From CAZFDE01 sp964517795 (GTDB lineage: Bacteria > Planctomycetota > Phycisphaerae > Sedimentisphaerales > Anaerobacaceae): a stretch of DNA of 8,418 nucleotides. The stretch is from the NCBI GenBank assembly GCA_964517795.1, contig CAZFDE010000099.1, forward strand, positions 1-8,418, read 5' to 3'. Made by a program: the position numbers and the translations under genes. Positions 1-6,369 of this stretch are shown piece after piece. Position 1 is the first letter of the stretch. The number at the start of each line of letters is the position of its first letter. A model generated the notes under the pieces. That model did not search any database and had not been told where the DNA came from. It saw only the letters and a list, made by a program, of their open reading frames with translations.

Positions 1-2
1 TT

Positions 3-20
3 GTATATAAATATATAGAC
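3..20. promoter_or_regulatory. Operator-like palindrome O1 upstream of mobile mystery pair
   Basis: An imperfect palindrome with arms GTATATA and TATAGAC around a central AATA. It shares an exact 15-base stretch, TATAAATATATAGAC (6-20), with a second copy at 39-53. Its right arm contains the probable -35 hexamer TAGACA (16-21). Repeated palindromes on a promoter in front of an XRE-regulator gene are the usual arrangement for autorepression; binding by the adjacent regulator is inferred. The element begins almost at the window edge, so further copies upstream cannot be excluded. Confidence 0.55.
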
Positions 21-44
21 AGTAATGGCGATATAGTCTATAAA
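16..44 (+). promoter_or_regulatory. Probable promoter of the mobile mystery A/B operon
   Basis: TAGACA (16-21, five of six matches to TTGACA) is followed after 17 nt by TATAAA (39-44, five of six matches to TATAAT). Transcription would begin around 51, leaving a leader of about 40 nt. The -35 lies in palindrome O1 and the -10 in palindrome O2, so a repressor bound to either would block RNA polymerase. An alternative -10, GATAAT at 63-68, has no good -35. Confidence 0.5.
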
Positions 45-53
45 TATATAGAC
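36..53. promoter_or_regulatory. Operator-like palindrome O2 upstream of mobile mystery pair
   Basis: This is the better of the two palindromes: seven-base arms GTCTATA and TATAGAC match perfectly around AATA. Its centre is 33 bp from that of O1, about three helical turns, so dimers on the two sites could lie on the same face of the DNA. It covers the probable -10 hexamer. Confidence 0.6.
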
Positions 54-91
54 GGTTAATACGATAATATTGAAAATTGGTAGGTGAGGCC

Positions 92-559
92 ATGAAAGCG
101 AAACATAAAAAACTCGCAAGGCAGCAACTCGATCAAACCCTCAGGCGACTTGATCCTTTGAAGGCGCTTAATCTGCCGCCGAAGGGCTGGATTCGTGCGA
201 TACGCGATGCGCTTGGCATGACCGGCGAGCAGCTTGCCGCGCGCTTAGGGATCAATAAGCAACGTGTTTCACGAATCGAGCAGGACGAGAAGCGCGGCAA
301 AGTCAAACTTGAGACACTGCGCAACGTTGCCAAAGCGTTGGATTGTATCTTCATTTATGGTTTTGTCCCTCGCAGCAGCCTTGAGCAAACGGTACGGAGC
401 CAGGCCGGGCGGATCGCAAAAAAGCGTATGGCCCGCAGCGACCAAACGATGCGATTGGAAAAGCAGGAATTGACCGACGAGCAAAAGCAAAACGCAATAC
501 AGGATCTTATCGGTGATATTGTGGACGAAATGCCAAAATCACTATGGGATGAAAGATGA
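92..559 (+). CDS. Mobile mystery protein A, XRE-family HTH regulator
   Basis: A 155-residue protein resembling the mobile mystery protein A family, which is known for always occurring with the Fic-fold protein B and often on mobile DNA. Residues about 33-88 form a Cro/C1-type helix-turn-helix (GMTGEQLAARLGINKQRVSR, then a LETLRNVAKAL helix). The rest is charged and probably mediates dimer or partner contacts. I chose ATG at 92 over the in-frame TTG at 77 because AGGTGAGG (82-89) is placed for ribosome binding at 92. The stop overlaps the next start as ATGA, indicating translational coupling. Two palindromes on the promoter suggest it represses its own operon. It may also act as antitoxin to protein B, but neither protein contains the [S/T]xxxE[G/N] inhibitory motif of classical Fic antitoxins. 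Confidence 0.85.
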   Translation: MKAKHKKLARQQLDQTLRRLDPLKALNLPPKGWIRAIRDALGMTGEQLAARLGINKQRVSRIEQDEKRGKVKLETLRNVAKALDCIFIYGFVPRSSLEQTVRSQAGRIAKKRMARSDQTMRLEKQELTDEQKQNAIQDLIGDIVDEMPKSLWDER

Positions 560-1143
560 TTGAATTTGACTACCCTCAGGGGGCAACGCCATTAAATGAG
601 GATGAAATGAAGGGGCTTTTGCCCACTCATATTACCACGCGCGAAGAACTGGACCGATGGGAACAGGATAATATCAATGATGCTTTGGGCTGGCTGGAAA
701 ACCATATCCCGAAAGACATCCTTAGCCAATCATTTTTGAAGCAATTGCACAAAAGGATGTTTGGCGATGTATGGAAATGGGCGGGTACATTTCGAACAAC
801 CGAGAAAAACATCGGCGTGCCATGGTATCAAATCCCGGTCGAATTGAAGAAATTATGCGACGATGTTCGATACTGGATTGAGAACCGCGCGTTCTCGGCT
901 GATGAAATTGCAGTTCGTTTTCACCATCGATTGGTTTCAATCTATTTGTTTGCCAACGGCAACGGTCGGCATGCTCGATTGGCCGCAGATTTGCTTTTGG
1001 AACATGTTTTACATAAGCCTGTTTTTACATGGGGCCGCGCTAATCTTGTCGAAGCCGGAGATGATCGCACACGGTATATTGAATCCCTAATCGCGGCTGA
1101 CCGCGGTGAATATGAACTGCTTTTACGATTTGCCCGGTCGTAG
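556..1143 (+). CDS. Mobile mystery protein B, Fic-fold protein with altered catalytic motif
   Basis: A 195-residue Fic/DOC-fold protein, partner of the upstream regulator. Active Fic enzymes transfer AMP or another phosphate-linked group to target proteins using HPFx(D/N)GNGR, in which the His is the catalytic base. Here residues 129-138 read IYLFANGNGR: the ATP-phosphate loop (GNGR, then R141) and the Phe are kept, but His becomes Tyr130 (TAT) and Pro becomes Leu131. The segment around FRTTEKNIGV (79-88) fits the target-binding flap. Preceding helices (GDVWKWAGTF, 70-79) and the C-terminal part match the family, and length is normal with no frameshift. The start overlaps the previous stop (ATGA); no strong ribosome-binding site is present, so coupling is likely. 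AMP-transferase activity is probably lost; a nucleotide-binding or non-enzymatic role, or a decayed toxin, are all possible. Confidence 0.85.
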   Translation: MIEFDYPQGATPLNEDEMKGLLPTHITTREELDRWEQDNINDALGWLENHIPKDILSQSFLKQLHKRMFGDVWKWAGTFRTTEKNIGVPWYQIPVELKKLCDDVRYWIENRAFSADEIAVRFHHRLVSIYLFANGNGRHARLAADLLLEHVLHKPVFTWGRANLVEAGDDRTRYIESLIAADRGEYELLLRFARS

Positions 1144-1268
1144 TTTTTGCGGCGTATGATATCGGCGGCTAAGGGGGTGGTTGAACAAAGCCCGCTAATC
1201 CGTCGAAATCCGACCATCGCTGTTTCCAGTCGTATATCAATTGCATGGATATAATTTGCGGATCCACA

Positions 1269-1511
1269 TTAGTATCGCCCGAAGCAATCGCTCAGTTCCA
1301 GTGCATCGACCGGCGGATTTTTCGAGAGATATTCAACGCGGACCGCCTTCGCTGTTTTCGGATCGATCAGCACGGCGTGGCCGGCCCTGTCTTTGACCAG
1401 GAATTTTTCACCAATCGTTGTGGTATCCGGATCGCCTCGCAAACCACTCATCAGAAAAATACTGATCCCGAGGACCAGGCCGATAACCAATGATTTCAAT
1501 TCGATCTTCAT
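1269..1511 (-). CDS. Small membrane-anchored hypothetical protein
   Basis: An 80-residue protein I do not recognise by name. Residues about 5-23 (LKSLVIGLVLGISIFLMSG) form one hydrophobic segment, either a signal anchor or an uncleaved signal peptide; there is no lipobox Cys. The remaining ~55 residues are soluble and would face the periplasm, with a short VKDRAGHAVLIDPKTAKAVR stretch that looks like a small beta-hairpin. Reality of the gene is supported by a perfect GGAGG six bases before the ATG. It lies 119 nt downstream of the subtilase-like gene on the same strand and may share its transcript. Small proteins of this design (one N-terminal helix plus a short 'LIDPKT'-type strand pair) are, to my knowledge, common in planctomycete genomes, but no function is known. 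Confidence 0.7.
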   Translation of the reverse strand: MKIELKSLVIGLVLGISIFLMSGLRGDPDTTTIGEKFLVKDRAGHAVLIDPKTAKAVRVEYLSKNPPVDALELSDCFGRY

Positions 1512-1630
1512 GTAAAACCTCCGTCATTCAATAATGTAAATCGTTTCCCGCTTCTATTTATAATTTCTCGTTCTTATGCAATAAGCATCAACACGGTCGC
1601 CATCGCCACTTGACAATGCGAATACAAGTA

Positions 1631-3337
1631 TTATTGAGCATCGGAACCTGCCGCGATACGGTCGATCAGGACGCTGACATCCCTCGAGTCGATGGTATGG
1701 TCGCCGTTGATATCGCCTTTGAGATACGAATGCTGAGGCAGTTGCTGTTTGAGGGTGTTGAGCATCAGGACGATGACATCATCGACATCGACACGGCCGT
1801 CGTTGTTCAGATCGTACCAGCCGATATCATCCTTATCCGGCCCATCGGTCACCTGCCAGGTAACGGCATATTCTTCAAACGTTTGCGGCATAACCGTATT
1901 GGGATCGCTGAAAGAAACAATCAATTCATAGGATGTGCGCGGCTCGATCGGCACTGTCAGATGTTCGAGAAAATCGACTGGGCTGTCACTGTAATCGACG
2001 CGGGTTCGGCTTTGATTGGCATCGACCGCCCACAGTTCCAATCGCAGATTCGTATCAAATTCCGTCAACGGATCGAACGGATAGCGGTCGCTGTAATGCT
2101 TGTCCCAGACCAGCGTCGCGGTCAAATAGCGGTCGGCCTGTACGGTGTTGGTGTCGAACGCATACAGGGCCTTCGGCTGTTCGGCATCGAGGGTATAGAT
2201 ATCCCAGCCGGTGTGCGCGGTGTTGGGATCCAGCACCGAGATCAGCAGTTCATGGGCATTTTCGGCATCGAGCATCCCGGCACCCTGCAGCGGATCGAGC
2301 GGGGCGGTATGATCGTCGTCAGGGGTCAGCTCACCCTTACGCCAGAACGGCAGTTTTCGGGCACTGTTGACCAGCAGGGCCTTCATCAGGCAATGCCCGA
2401 CGGGGGCTTCGAAGGCATCGGCCAGCAATGGTTCGAGCCTGGCTTTTTGCATCAGCAATCCGGCCGCCCCGGCCACCACCGGTGCGGCGAAACTCGAATA
2501 ATTACCGGTTATCAGGTAATCCAGGTCGTTGGCCTCGTCGGCCGCCAAACAGTTGCCCGGCGCAACCAGATCCGGCTTTGCCAGTCCTGCCGAGGACGGG
2601 CCCTGGCTGGTGTGGGCGGTATTGACGCTGTTGAATTGCAAGCGCATCGTATTAGGATCGTGATTCCGCACCGAATCGACCACGCCGACACCGATCACAT
2701 TGGCACAGGCGCCCGGATACAACGCGGGATCGTGCGCATCGCGGCCGTTGCCGATCGCGGCAATCACGATCAGATTATTTTGCTCGGCCAGACAATCGAT
2801 CCCGTCGGTCCACCAGTCCTGAAAATGATGTCCGAACGATGCGGTGATCATATCCAGTGAGCCGCTGCGGCGAGTGAACACGTAGTTGGTTAAAAAATGC
2901 CAAAGCTCGAATACATCCGCCTCGGCACGGGGCAGCGCGCCTTGATAATCGAAGTCGCCGAGGGGATAGAGATAGCCGTTCGGATCGCTGCCGAAAAGGA
3001 TCGAGCACAATGCGGTCGAATGACCGGAGGTATCCGCGGTATTGGGATCGTCATCGTGTAATCGGATCGAGGCATCCGCCAGGCTTGTATGCTCAGCGTT
3101 TGGACGATAATCGTTTTGCGGGATGCCGTCGCGATACGTCATGCTGCGACTGACCACCCCGATGTGAATATCGTTACCGTCCAGGCGCGGATCGAGCTGT
3201 TTGACGGCAGTAATCCCCGCGGCCTCGAGGGCACGCGGTTGGCTTAGACGTTCACCGTCCGCCCATGATCGGCCGGCAAGAAACATCGGAATACATAAAA
3301 ATCCGATTAGGACTCTGGATGCCAGATTTTGCGGCAT
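1631..3337 (-). CDS. Secreted subtilase-fold (S8) protein with C-terminal type I dockerin
   Basis: A 568-residue exported protein. The start is ATG at 3337, not the TTG at 3358, because GGAAAGG lies just upstream and a signal peptide begins directly: hydrophobic residues 9-22, likely cleavage after SWA (26). The subtilisin fold follows: His106 in SGHSTALCS, oxyanion Asn197 in AAIGNGRD, and nucleophile Ser282 in NYSSFAAPVVAG. The strand that normally carries the catalytic Asp reads IGVVSRS, with Ser63 at its place. Residues about 380-497 look like the beta-sandwich domain found after many S8 domains (ATLVWDKHY...). The end is a dockerin with two calcium-binding repeats, 509-520 (DLNNDGRVDVDD) and 542-553 (DINGDHTIDSRD), expected to bind a cohesin on the cell surface or a scaffold. 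DPNT occurs four times. It may be a protease with a displaced Asp, or a non-catalytic binding protein. Confidence 0.88.
   Translation of the reverse strand: MPQNLASRVLIGFLCIPMFLAGRSWADGERLSQPRALEAAGITAVKQLDPRLDGNDIHIGVVSRSMTYRDGIPQNDYRPNAEHTSLADASIRLHDDDPNTADTSGHSTALCSILFGSDPNGYLYPLGDFDYQGALPRAEADVFELWHFLTNYVFTRRSGSLDMITASFGHHFQDWWTDGIDCLAEQNNLIVIAAIGNGRDAHDPALYPGACANVIGVGVVDSVRNHDPNTMRLQFNSVNTAHTSQGPSSAGLAKPDLVAPGNCLAADEANDLDYLITGNYSSFAAPVVAGAAGLLMQKARLEPLLADAFEAPVGHCLMKALLVNSARKLPFWRKGELTPDDDHTAPLDPLQGAGMLDAENAHELLISVLDPNTAHTGWDIYTLDAEQPKALYAFDTNTVQADRYLTATLVWDKHYSDRYPFDPLTEFDTNLRLELWAVDANQSRTRVDYSDSPVDFLEHLTVPIEPRTSYELIVSFSDPNTVMPQTFEEYAVTWQVTDGPDKDDIGWYDLNNDGRVDVDDVIVLMLNTLKQQLPQHSYLKGDINGDHTIDSRDVSVLIDRIAAGSDAQ
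1649..1813 (-). other. Dockerin type I domain of the subtilase-like protein
   Basis: Two F-hand calcium loops of the D-x-N-x-D-G-x-[VI]-D-x-x-D pattern, each followed by a hydrophobic helix (VIVLMLNTL and VSVLIDRI), separated by about 20 residues. In the second loop the sixth position is His instead of Gly. Type I dockerins dock onto cohesins; in planctomycetes they are found on many secreted proteins that are not cellulosomal. No cohesin is encoded in this window. Confidence 0.85.
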
Positions 3338-3371
3338 AACACCCTTTCCAAAAGCCAAACTCTGAATGTGT

Positions 3372-3400
3372 ATTATATCATATCAAGGGTAGGATTTCAA
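3372..3400 (-). promoter_or_regulatory. Promoter of the subtilase-like gene
   Basis: Read on the minus strand, TTGAAA (3400-3395) is followed after exactly 17 nt by TATAAT (3377-3372). This is close to the sigma-70 consensus. Transcription would start near 3365, giving a leader of about 28 nt before the ATG at 3337. It points away from the pyr promoter, whose -35 lies about 70 bp away. Confidence 0.7.
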
Positions 3401-3418
3401 GCGGATCAGCCCCCAATT

Positions 3419-3433
3419 CGCCCTTTTTGGGCG
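3419..3433. other. Small inverted repeat between divergent promoters
   Basis: CGCCC-TTTTT-GGGCG, a perfect five-base-pair stem with a five-base loop, lying between the divergent -35 hexamers at 3400 and 3470. There is no U-tract on either side, so it is not a typical terminator. It could be a binding site or chance. Confidence 0.25.
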
Positions 3434-3469
3434 TCCTGTCCGGTAAAACCTGAATTATTCGGCATTTAC

Positions 3470-3498
3470 TTGCTTTTGATCGCGGGCGATGCTATACT
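3470..3498 (+). promoter_or_regulatory. Promoter of the pyr operon
   Basis: TTGCTT (3470-3475) is followed after 17 nt by TATACT (3493-3498), a good sigma-70-type match. Transcription would begin near 3505, giving a leader of about 40 nt before pyrR. That leader is too short to hold the terminator/antiterminator pair that PyrR controls in Bacillus, so any control must act differently. Confidence 0.65.
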
Positions 3499-3545
3499 GT
3501 CGGGCAATAATTTTGACCGGTTTTGATGATGCGGTTGTGGACACC

Positions 3546-4070
3546 ATGAAAGAAATTCTAAACGCGGCACAAATTCAGGAAAAAGTAAGCCGTCTGGCCG
3601 ACCAGATCGCCGGCGATGCTGCTGATCAGGATATTGCCGTGATCGGCATCCGCAGTCGCGGCGAGGTCCTCGCTCAGCGGCTGGTAAAGGTGCTGGGCGA
3701 AAAAACCGGCCAATCCATTCCGTGCGGCACCCTGGATATTACGCTCTACCGCGACGATCTGAACGATCCCAAAGGCAATACCCAGCCGCAGGTCCGTTCA
3801 ACGGAGATCGGATTCGATATTGACGACAAGGTGATCATTCTTGTCGATGATGTGCTGCATACCGGCCGCTCTTGTCGGGCGGCATTGGATGCATTGATCG
3901 ATCTGGGCCGACCGAAAGTAATCAAATTGGCGGTGCTGGTGGATCGACAGGGAAGGGAATTTCCGATCCAGGCGGATTATGCCGGGATCAAGGTGGATGT
4001 GGAACCAGACGAACTGGTGCAGGTCAATCTGATCGAATCGGACGAGATCGACCGGGTCGAGGTTCACTAA
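3546..4070 (+). CDS. pyrR: PyrR, pyr operon regulator / uracil phosphoribosyltransferase
   Basis: A 174-residue PyrR of normal length (about 175-185). Members bind pyr mRNA in response to UMP and PRPP and usually also convert uracil plus PRPP to UMP. The PRPP-binding loop VIILVDDVLHTGRS is at 96-109. Other family segments are GIRSRGEVLA (34-43), GTLDITLYRDDL (61-72) and LVDRQGREFPI (131-141). ATG at 3546 is preferred; an in-frame GTG at 3537 is possible, and neither has a strong ribosome-binding site. It is first in an operon with pyrB and pyrC, as in many bacteria. No PyrR-binding consensus or attenuator is seen ahead of it, so it may regulate by blocking translation, as described for mycobacteria, or act mainly as a salvage enzyme. 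Confidence 0.93.
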   Translation: MKEILNAAQIQEKVSRLADQIAGDAADQDIAVIGIRSRGEVLAQRLVKVLGEKTGQSIPCGTLDITLYRDDLNDPKGNTQPQVRSTEIGFDIDDKVIILVDDVLHTGRSCRAALDALIDLGRPKVIKLAVLVDRQGREFPIQADYAGIKVDVEPDELVQVNLIESDEIDRVEVH

Positions 4071-4107
4071 TGGGCACCGGACTTGATTGGGAAGATCGAG
4101 TAACCGT

Positions 4108-5070
4108 ATGGCGCTATTGAAAAAGGCCAAAAAAATCGAGTGGAATAAAAAGCACCTGTTGGGTTTGCGAGACCTGACAGCGGGAGAGATCACGTATTTG
4201 CTGGATACGGCCGAGGGATTCGAACAGATCAGCACACGCTCCATTAAAAAGGCCCCGCCTCTGAGAGGTAAAGTCGTGGTCAATTTATTCTTCGAGGACA
4301 GCACCCGCACCCGGACGAGTTTTGCCCTGGCGGCCAATCGCCTCAGTGCCGATGTGATCGAGTTCACCAAAAAAACCAGTTCGGTCAGCAAAGGCGAAAC
4401 GCTGATCGATACGGCGCGGAATCTCGAAGCAATGGGGATCGATATCGTTGTGATCCGTCACGGCGCCGGCGGAGCGGCAATTCAGCTCAGCCGCAGCATC
4501 AGCGCTTCGGTGGTCAATGCCGGTGATGGGTTCTGCGAACATCCGACACAGGGGCTGCTGGATGTCTATACGATCCGCAAACACAAAAAATCGCTCAGCG
4601 GACTGAAGATCGCGATCGTGGGCGATATCGCGCATTCACGGGTCGCACGCAGCGACCTGTGGGCAATGACCAAACTCGGCGCCGAGGTTACCCTGGTCGG
4701 TCCGCCGACATTGATGCCGGCTCAGGTGGACAACCTGCCGGTGAAGGTATCGTATAAGCTTGATGAAGTGATTGAGAACGTCGATGTGATCAACATGCTT
4801 CGGATCCAGTTCGAGCGGCTCGGCGGCAATCCGTTCCCTTCGGTGCGCGAGTACTCGCATTATTTCGGGCTGACCGTGGACCGAATGAAAAAGGCCAAGC
4901 CGGATATTCTGGTGATGCATCCCGGGCCGATCAATCGGGGTCTCGAGATGGAAAGCGAAGTGGCCGACGGCGAGCACAGTGTGATTCTGGATCAGGTGAA
5001 AAACGGGCTGGCGGTCCGCATGGCGGTCCTGTTTCTGGTCAATCAGGGTGCTGCGGCCGGCTCGGCTTAG
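4108..5070 (+). CDS. pyrB: Aspartate carbamoyltransferase catalytic chain PyrB
   Basis: A 320-residue enzyme that joins carbamoyl phosphate and aspartate to give N-carbamoyl-L-aspartate, the committed step of UMP synthesis in the cytoplasm. Carbamoyl-phosphate-site motifs are intact: STRTR (65-69) in FFEDSTRTRTSF, the KGE loop (95-97), HPTQ (145-148) and HSRV (176-179). The aspartate-side residues RIQ (232-234) and HPGP (271-274) are also present. ATG at 4108 fits the family N-terminus (HLLGLRDL at about 16-23); TTG at 4087 is a less likely alternative. The ribosome-binding site is weak (GAG at 4098-4100). The gene follows pyrR by 37 nt and precedes pyrC by 11 nt. No pyrI regulatory subunit is present; ATCases of this class often assemble with the class I dihydroorotase, as known in Aquifex. 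Confidence 0.96.
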   Translation: MALLKKAKKIEWNKKHLLGLRDLTAGEITYLLDTAEGFEQISTRSIKKAPPLRGKVVVNLFFEDSTRTRTSFALAANRLSADVIEFTKKTSSVSKGETLIDTARNLEAMGIDIVVIRHGAGGAAIQLSRSISASVVNAGDGFCEHPTQGLLDVYTIRKHKKSLSGLKIAIVGDIAHSRVARSDLWAMTKLGAEVTLVGPPTLMPAQVDNLPVKVSYKLDEVIENVDVINMLRIQFERLGGNPFPSVREYSHYFGLTVDRMKKAKPDILVMHPGPINRGLEMESEVADGEHSVILDQVKNGLAVRMAVLFLVNQGAAAGSA

Positions 5071-5081
5071 GATAACGTATT

Positions 5082-6365
5082 ATGGCAAAAGAATTATTAA
5101 TCAAAAACGGGCATGTGATCGATCCGGCCAATAACATAGATCAGGTGTGCGATGTTCTGGTCGTGGACGAGCGGATCGCCGATGTCGGCAAGATCGCCAA
5201 ATCCTGTGAAACGACCATCGATGCCAAATCGAAGATCGTCTGCCCGGGCCTGATCGATATACATGTTCATTTTCGCGAACCCGGCGACGAAGAGGAAGAA
5301 ACGATTGCCAGCGGTTCGGCGGCCGCGGTTAAAGCCGGCTTTACCTCGGTAGTCTGTATGCCGAATACCGATCCGCCGGTCGAGACCGAGACGGATGTCG
5401 AGTATATCCACCGCAAGGGCCGCCAGGCCCGCAAGACGCATGTGTATACCATGGGCGCGGTCACGAAAAATCGCGAAGGGGTGGAACTGGCGGAGATGGG
5501 ATTCATGGCCGAGGCCGGCGCGGTGGGATTTACCGATGACGGCAACGGCCTGCAAGACCCGTCGGTGATGCTTCGGGCGATGAAATACATTCGCATGTTC
5601 GACAAGGTGATCGCGCAACATTGCCAGGATAACAGTTTTGCCAAAAACGGAGTCATGAACGCCGGCTATACATCGACCGTACTGGGTTTGCCGGGAATGG
5701 ATGCAATGGCCGAGCAGGCGATGTTGTGGCGCGATATCCAGTTGGTCAAGAAAACATCTGCCTGCTATCACGCTCAGCATATCTCGACCGCCGGCTCGGT
5801 CGGGTTGATCCGTCAGGCCCGGCAAATGTCACTGCCGGTAACCTGCGAGGTGACACCACATCATCTGTTATTGACCGAAGAATGCTGCGCGACGTATGAC
5901 AGCAATTACAAGGTCAATCCGCCGCTGCGGACGGCCGAGGATATCGAAGCGCTCAAGCAGGCCCTGCGCGATGGACTGGTCGATGCACTGGTGACCGATC
6001 ATGCCCCGCATTTGCTCAGTGAAAAAGAGATCGAATTTCTGGCCGCACCGTTCGGGATCGCTTCTTTAGAGTGTGCGTTGCCGCTCTATATCAAAGCCCT
6101 GATCGAGCCGAAAGTCCTGACGTGGCCGCAGTTGATCGCCCTGCTAACCTGTAAACCCGCCGCCATCATCGGCATCGATAAGGGCACCCTCTCGCCGGGC
6201 AAACAGGCCGATATTACCGTTTTCGACCCTGAAACGCCGCTGACCGTCGATTGCGAGACGTTTGTTTCGAAGGGACGTAACTGCCCGTATCATGGATGGA
6301 ATCTCAACGGCAAAATCGAATATACCATTGTCGGCGGCGAAATTCGTTACCGCGCGGATACCTGA
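5082..6365 (+). CDS. pyrC: Dihydroorotase PyrC (class I)
   Basis: A 427-residue zinc amidohydrolase that cyclises carbamoyl aspartate to dihydroorotate, the step after PyrB. All active-site residues of the Bacillus/Aquifex class I type are present at a constant offset of two from the Bacillus numbering: His61 and His63 (HVHFR), Asp153 (TDDG), His180 (QHCQD), His233 (HAQHIST) and Asp306 (TDHAPH). It is therefore expected to be active and is not the inactive PyrC-like (PyrX) partner seen in some operons. The substrate motifs MPNTDPP (93-99) and VNPPLR (278-283) are kept. AGGA at 5069-5072 serves as ribosome-binding site with a spacing of nine. It is likely to form a complex with PyrB. Confidence 0.96.
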   Translation: MAKELLIKNGHVIDPANNIDQVCDVLVVDERIADVGKIAKSCETTIDAKSKIVCPGLIDIHVHFREPGDEEEETIASGSAAAVKAGFTSVVCMPNTDPPVETETDVEYIHRKGRQARKTHVYTMGAVTKNREGVELAEMGFMAEAGAVGFTDDGNGLQDPSVMLRAMKYIRMFDKVIAQHCQDNSFAKNGVMNAGYTSTVLGLPGMDAMAEQAMLWRDIQLVKKTSACYHAQHISTAGSVGLIRQARQMSLPVTCEVTPHHLLLTEECCATYDSNYKVNPPLRTAEDIEALKQALRDGLVDALVTDHAPHLLSEKEIEFLAAPFGIASLECALPLYIKALIEPKVLTWPQLIALLTCKPAAIIGIDKGTLSPGKQADITVFDPETPLTVDCETFVSKGRNCPYHGWNLNGKIEYTIVGGEIRYRADT

Positions 6366-6369
6366 AACC

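Noticed and set aside
77..91. TTG start for mobile mystery protein A adding five residues
   Set aside because: The bases AGGTGAGG fall between this TTG and the ATG at 92 and are positioned to serve the ATG.
1144..1268. Remnant gene or terminator after the Fic-fold gene
   Set aside because: No open frame with a start signal, no stem followed by T-tract; only a weak six-base inverted repeat at 1233-1253.
1557..1585. Promoter for the 80-residue protein using TATAAA at 1562-1557 (minus)
   Set aside because: No acceptable -35 is found at 16-18 nt spacing; the -10 alone is not enough in an AT-rich gap.
1610..2860. 416-codon open frame on the plus strand
   Set aside because: It lies antisense within the subtilase-like gene, which has clear domains, a signal peptide, a ribosome-binding site and a promoter; the translated plus-strand frame shows no recognisable domain.
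3419..3433. CGCCC-TTTTT-GGGCG as a terminator or PyrR attenuator
   Set aside because: There is no U-tract after the stem in either direction, and it lies upstream of the pyr promoter, so it would not be in the pyr transcript if that promoter is used.
3798..4391. 197-codon minus-strand frame across pyrR and pyrB
   Set aside because: It is antisense to two intact enzymes and shows no motif or plausible start signal.
5097..5825. 242-codon minus-strand frame
   Set aside because: It is antisense to pyrC, whose complete set of active-site residues leaves no doubt about the coding strand.
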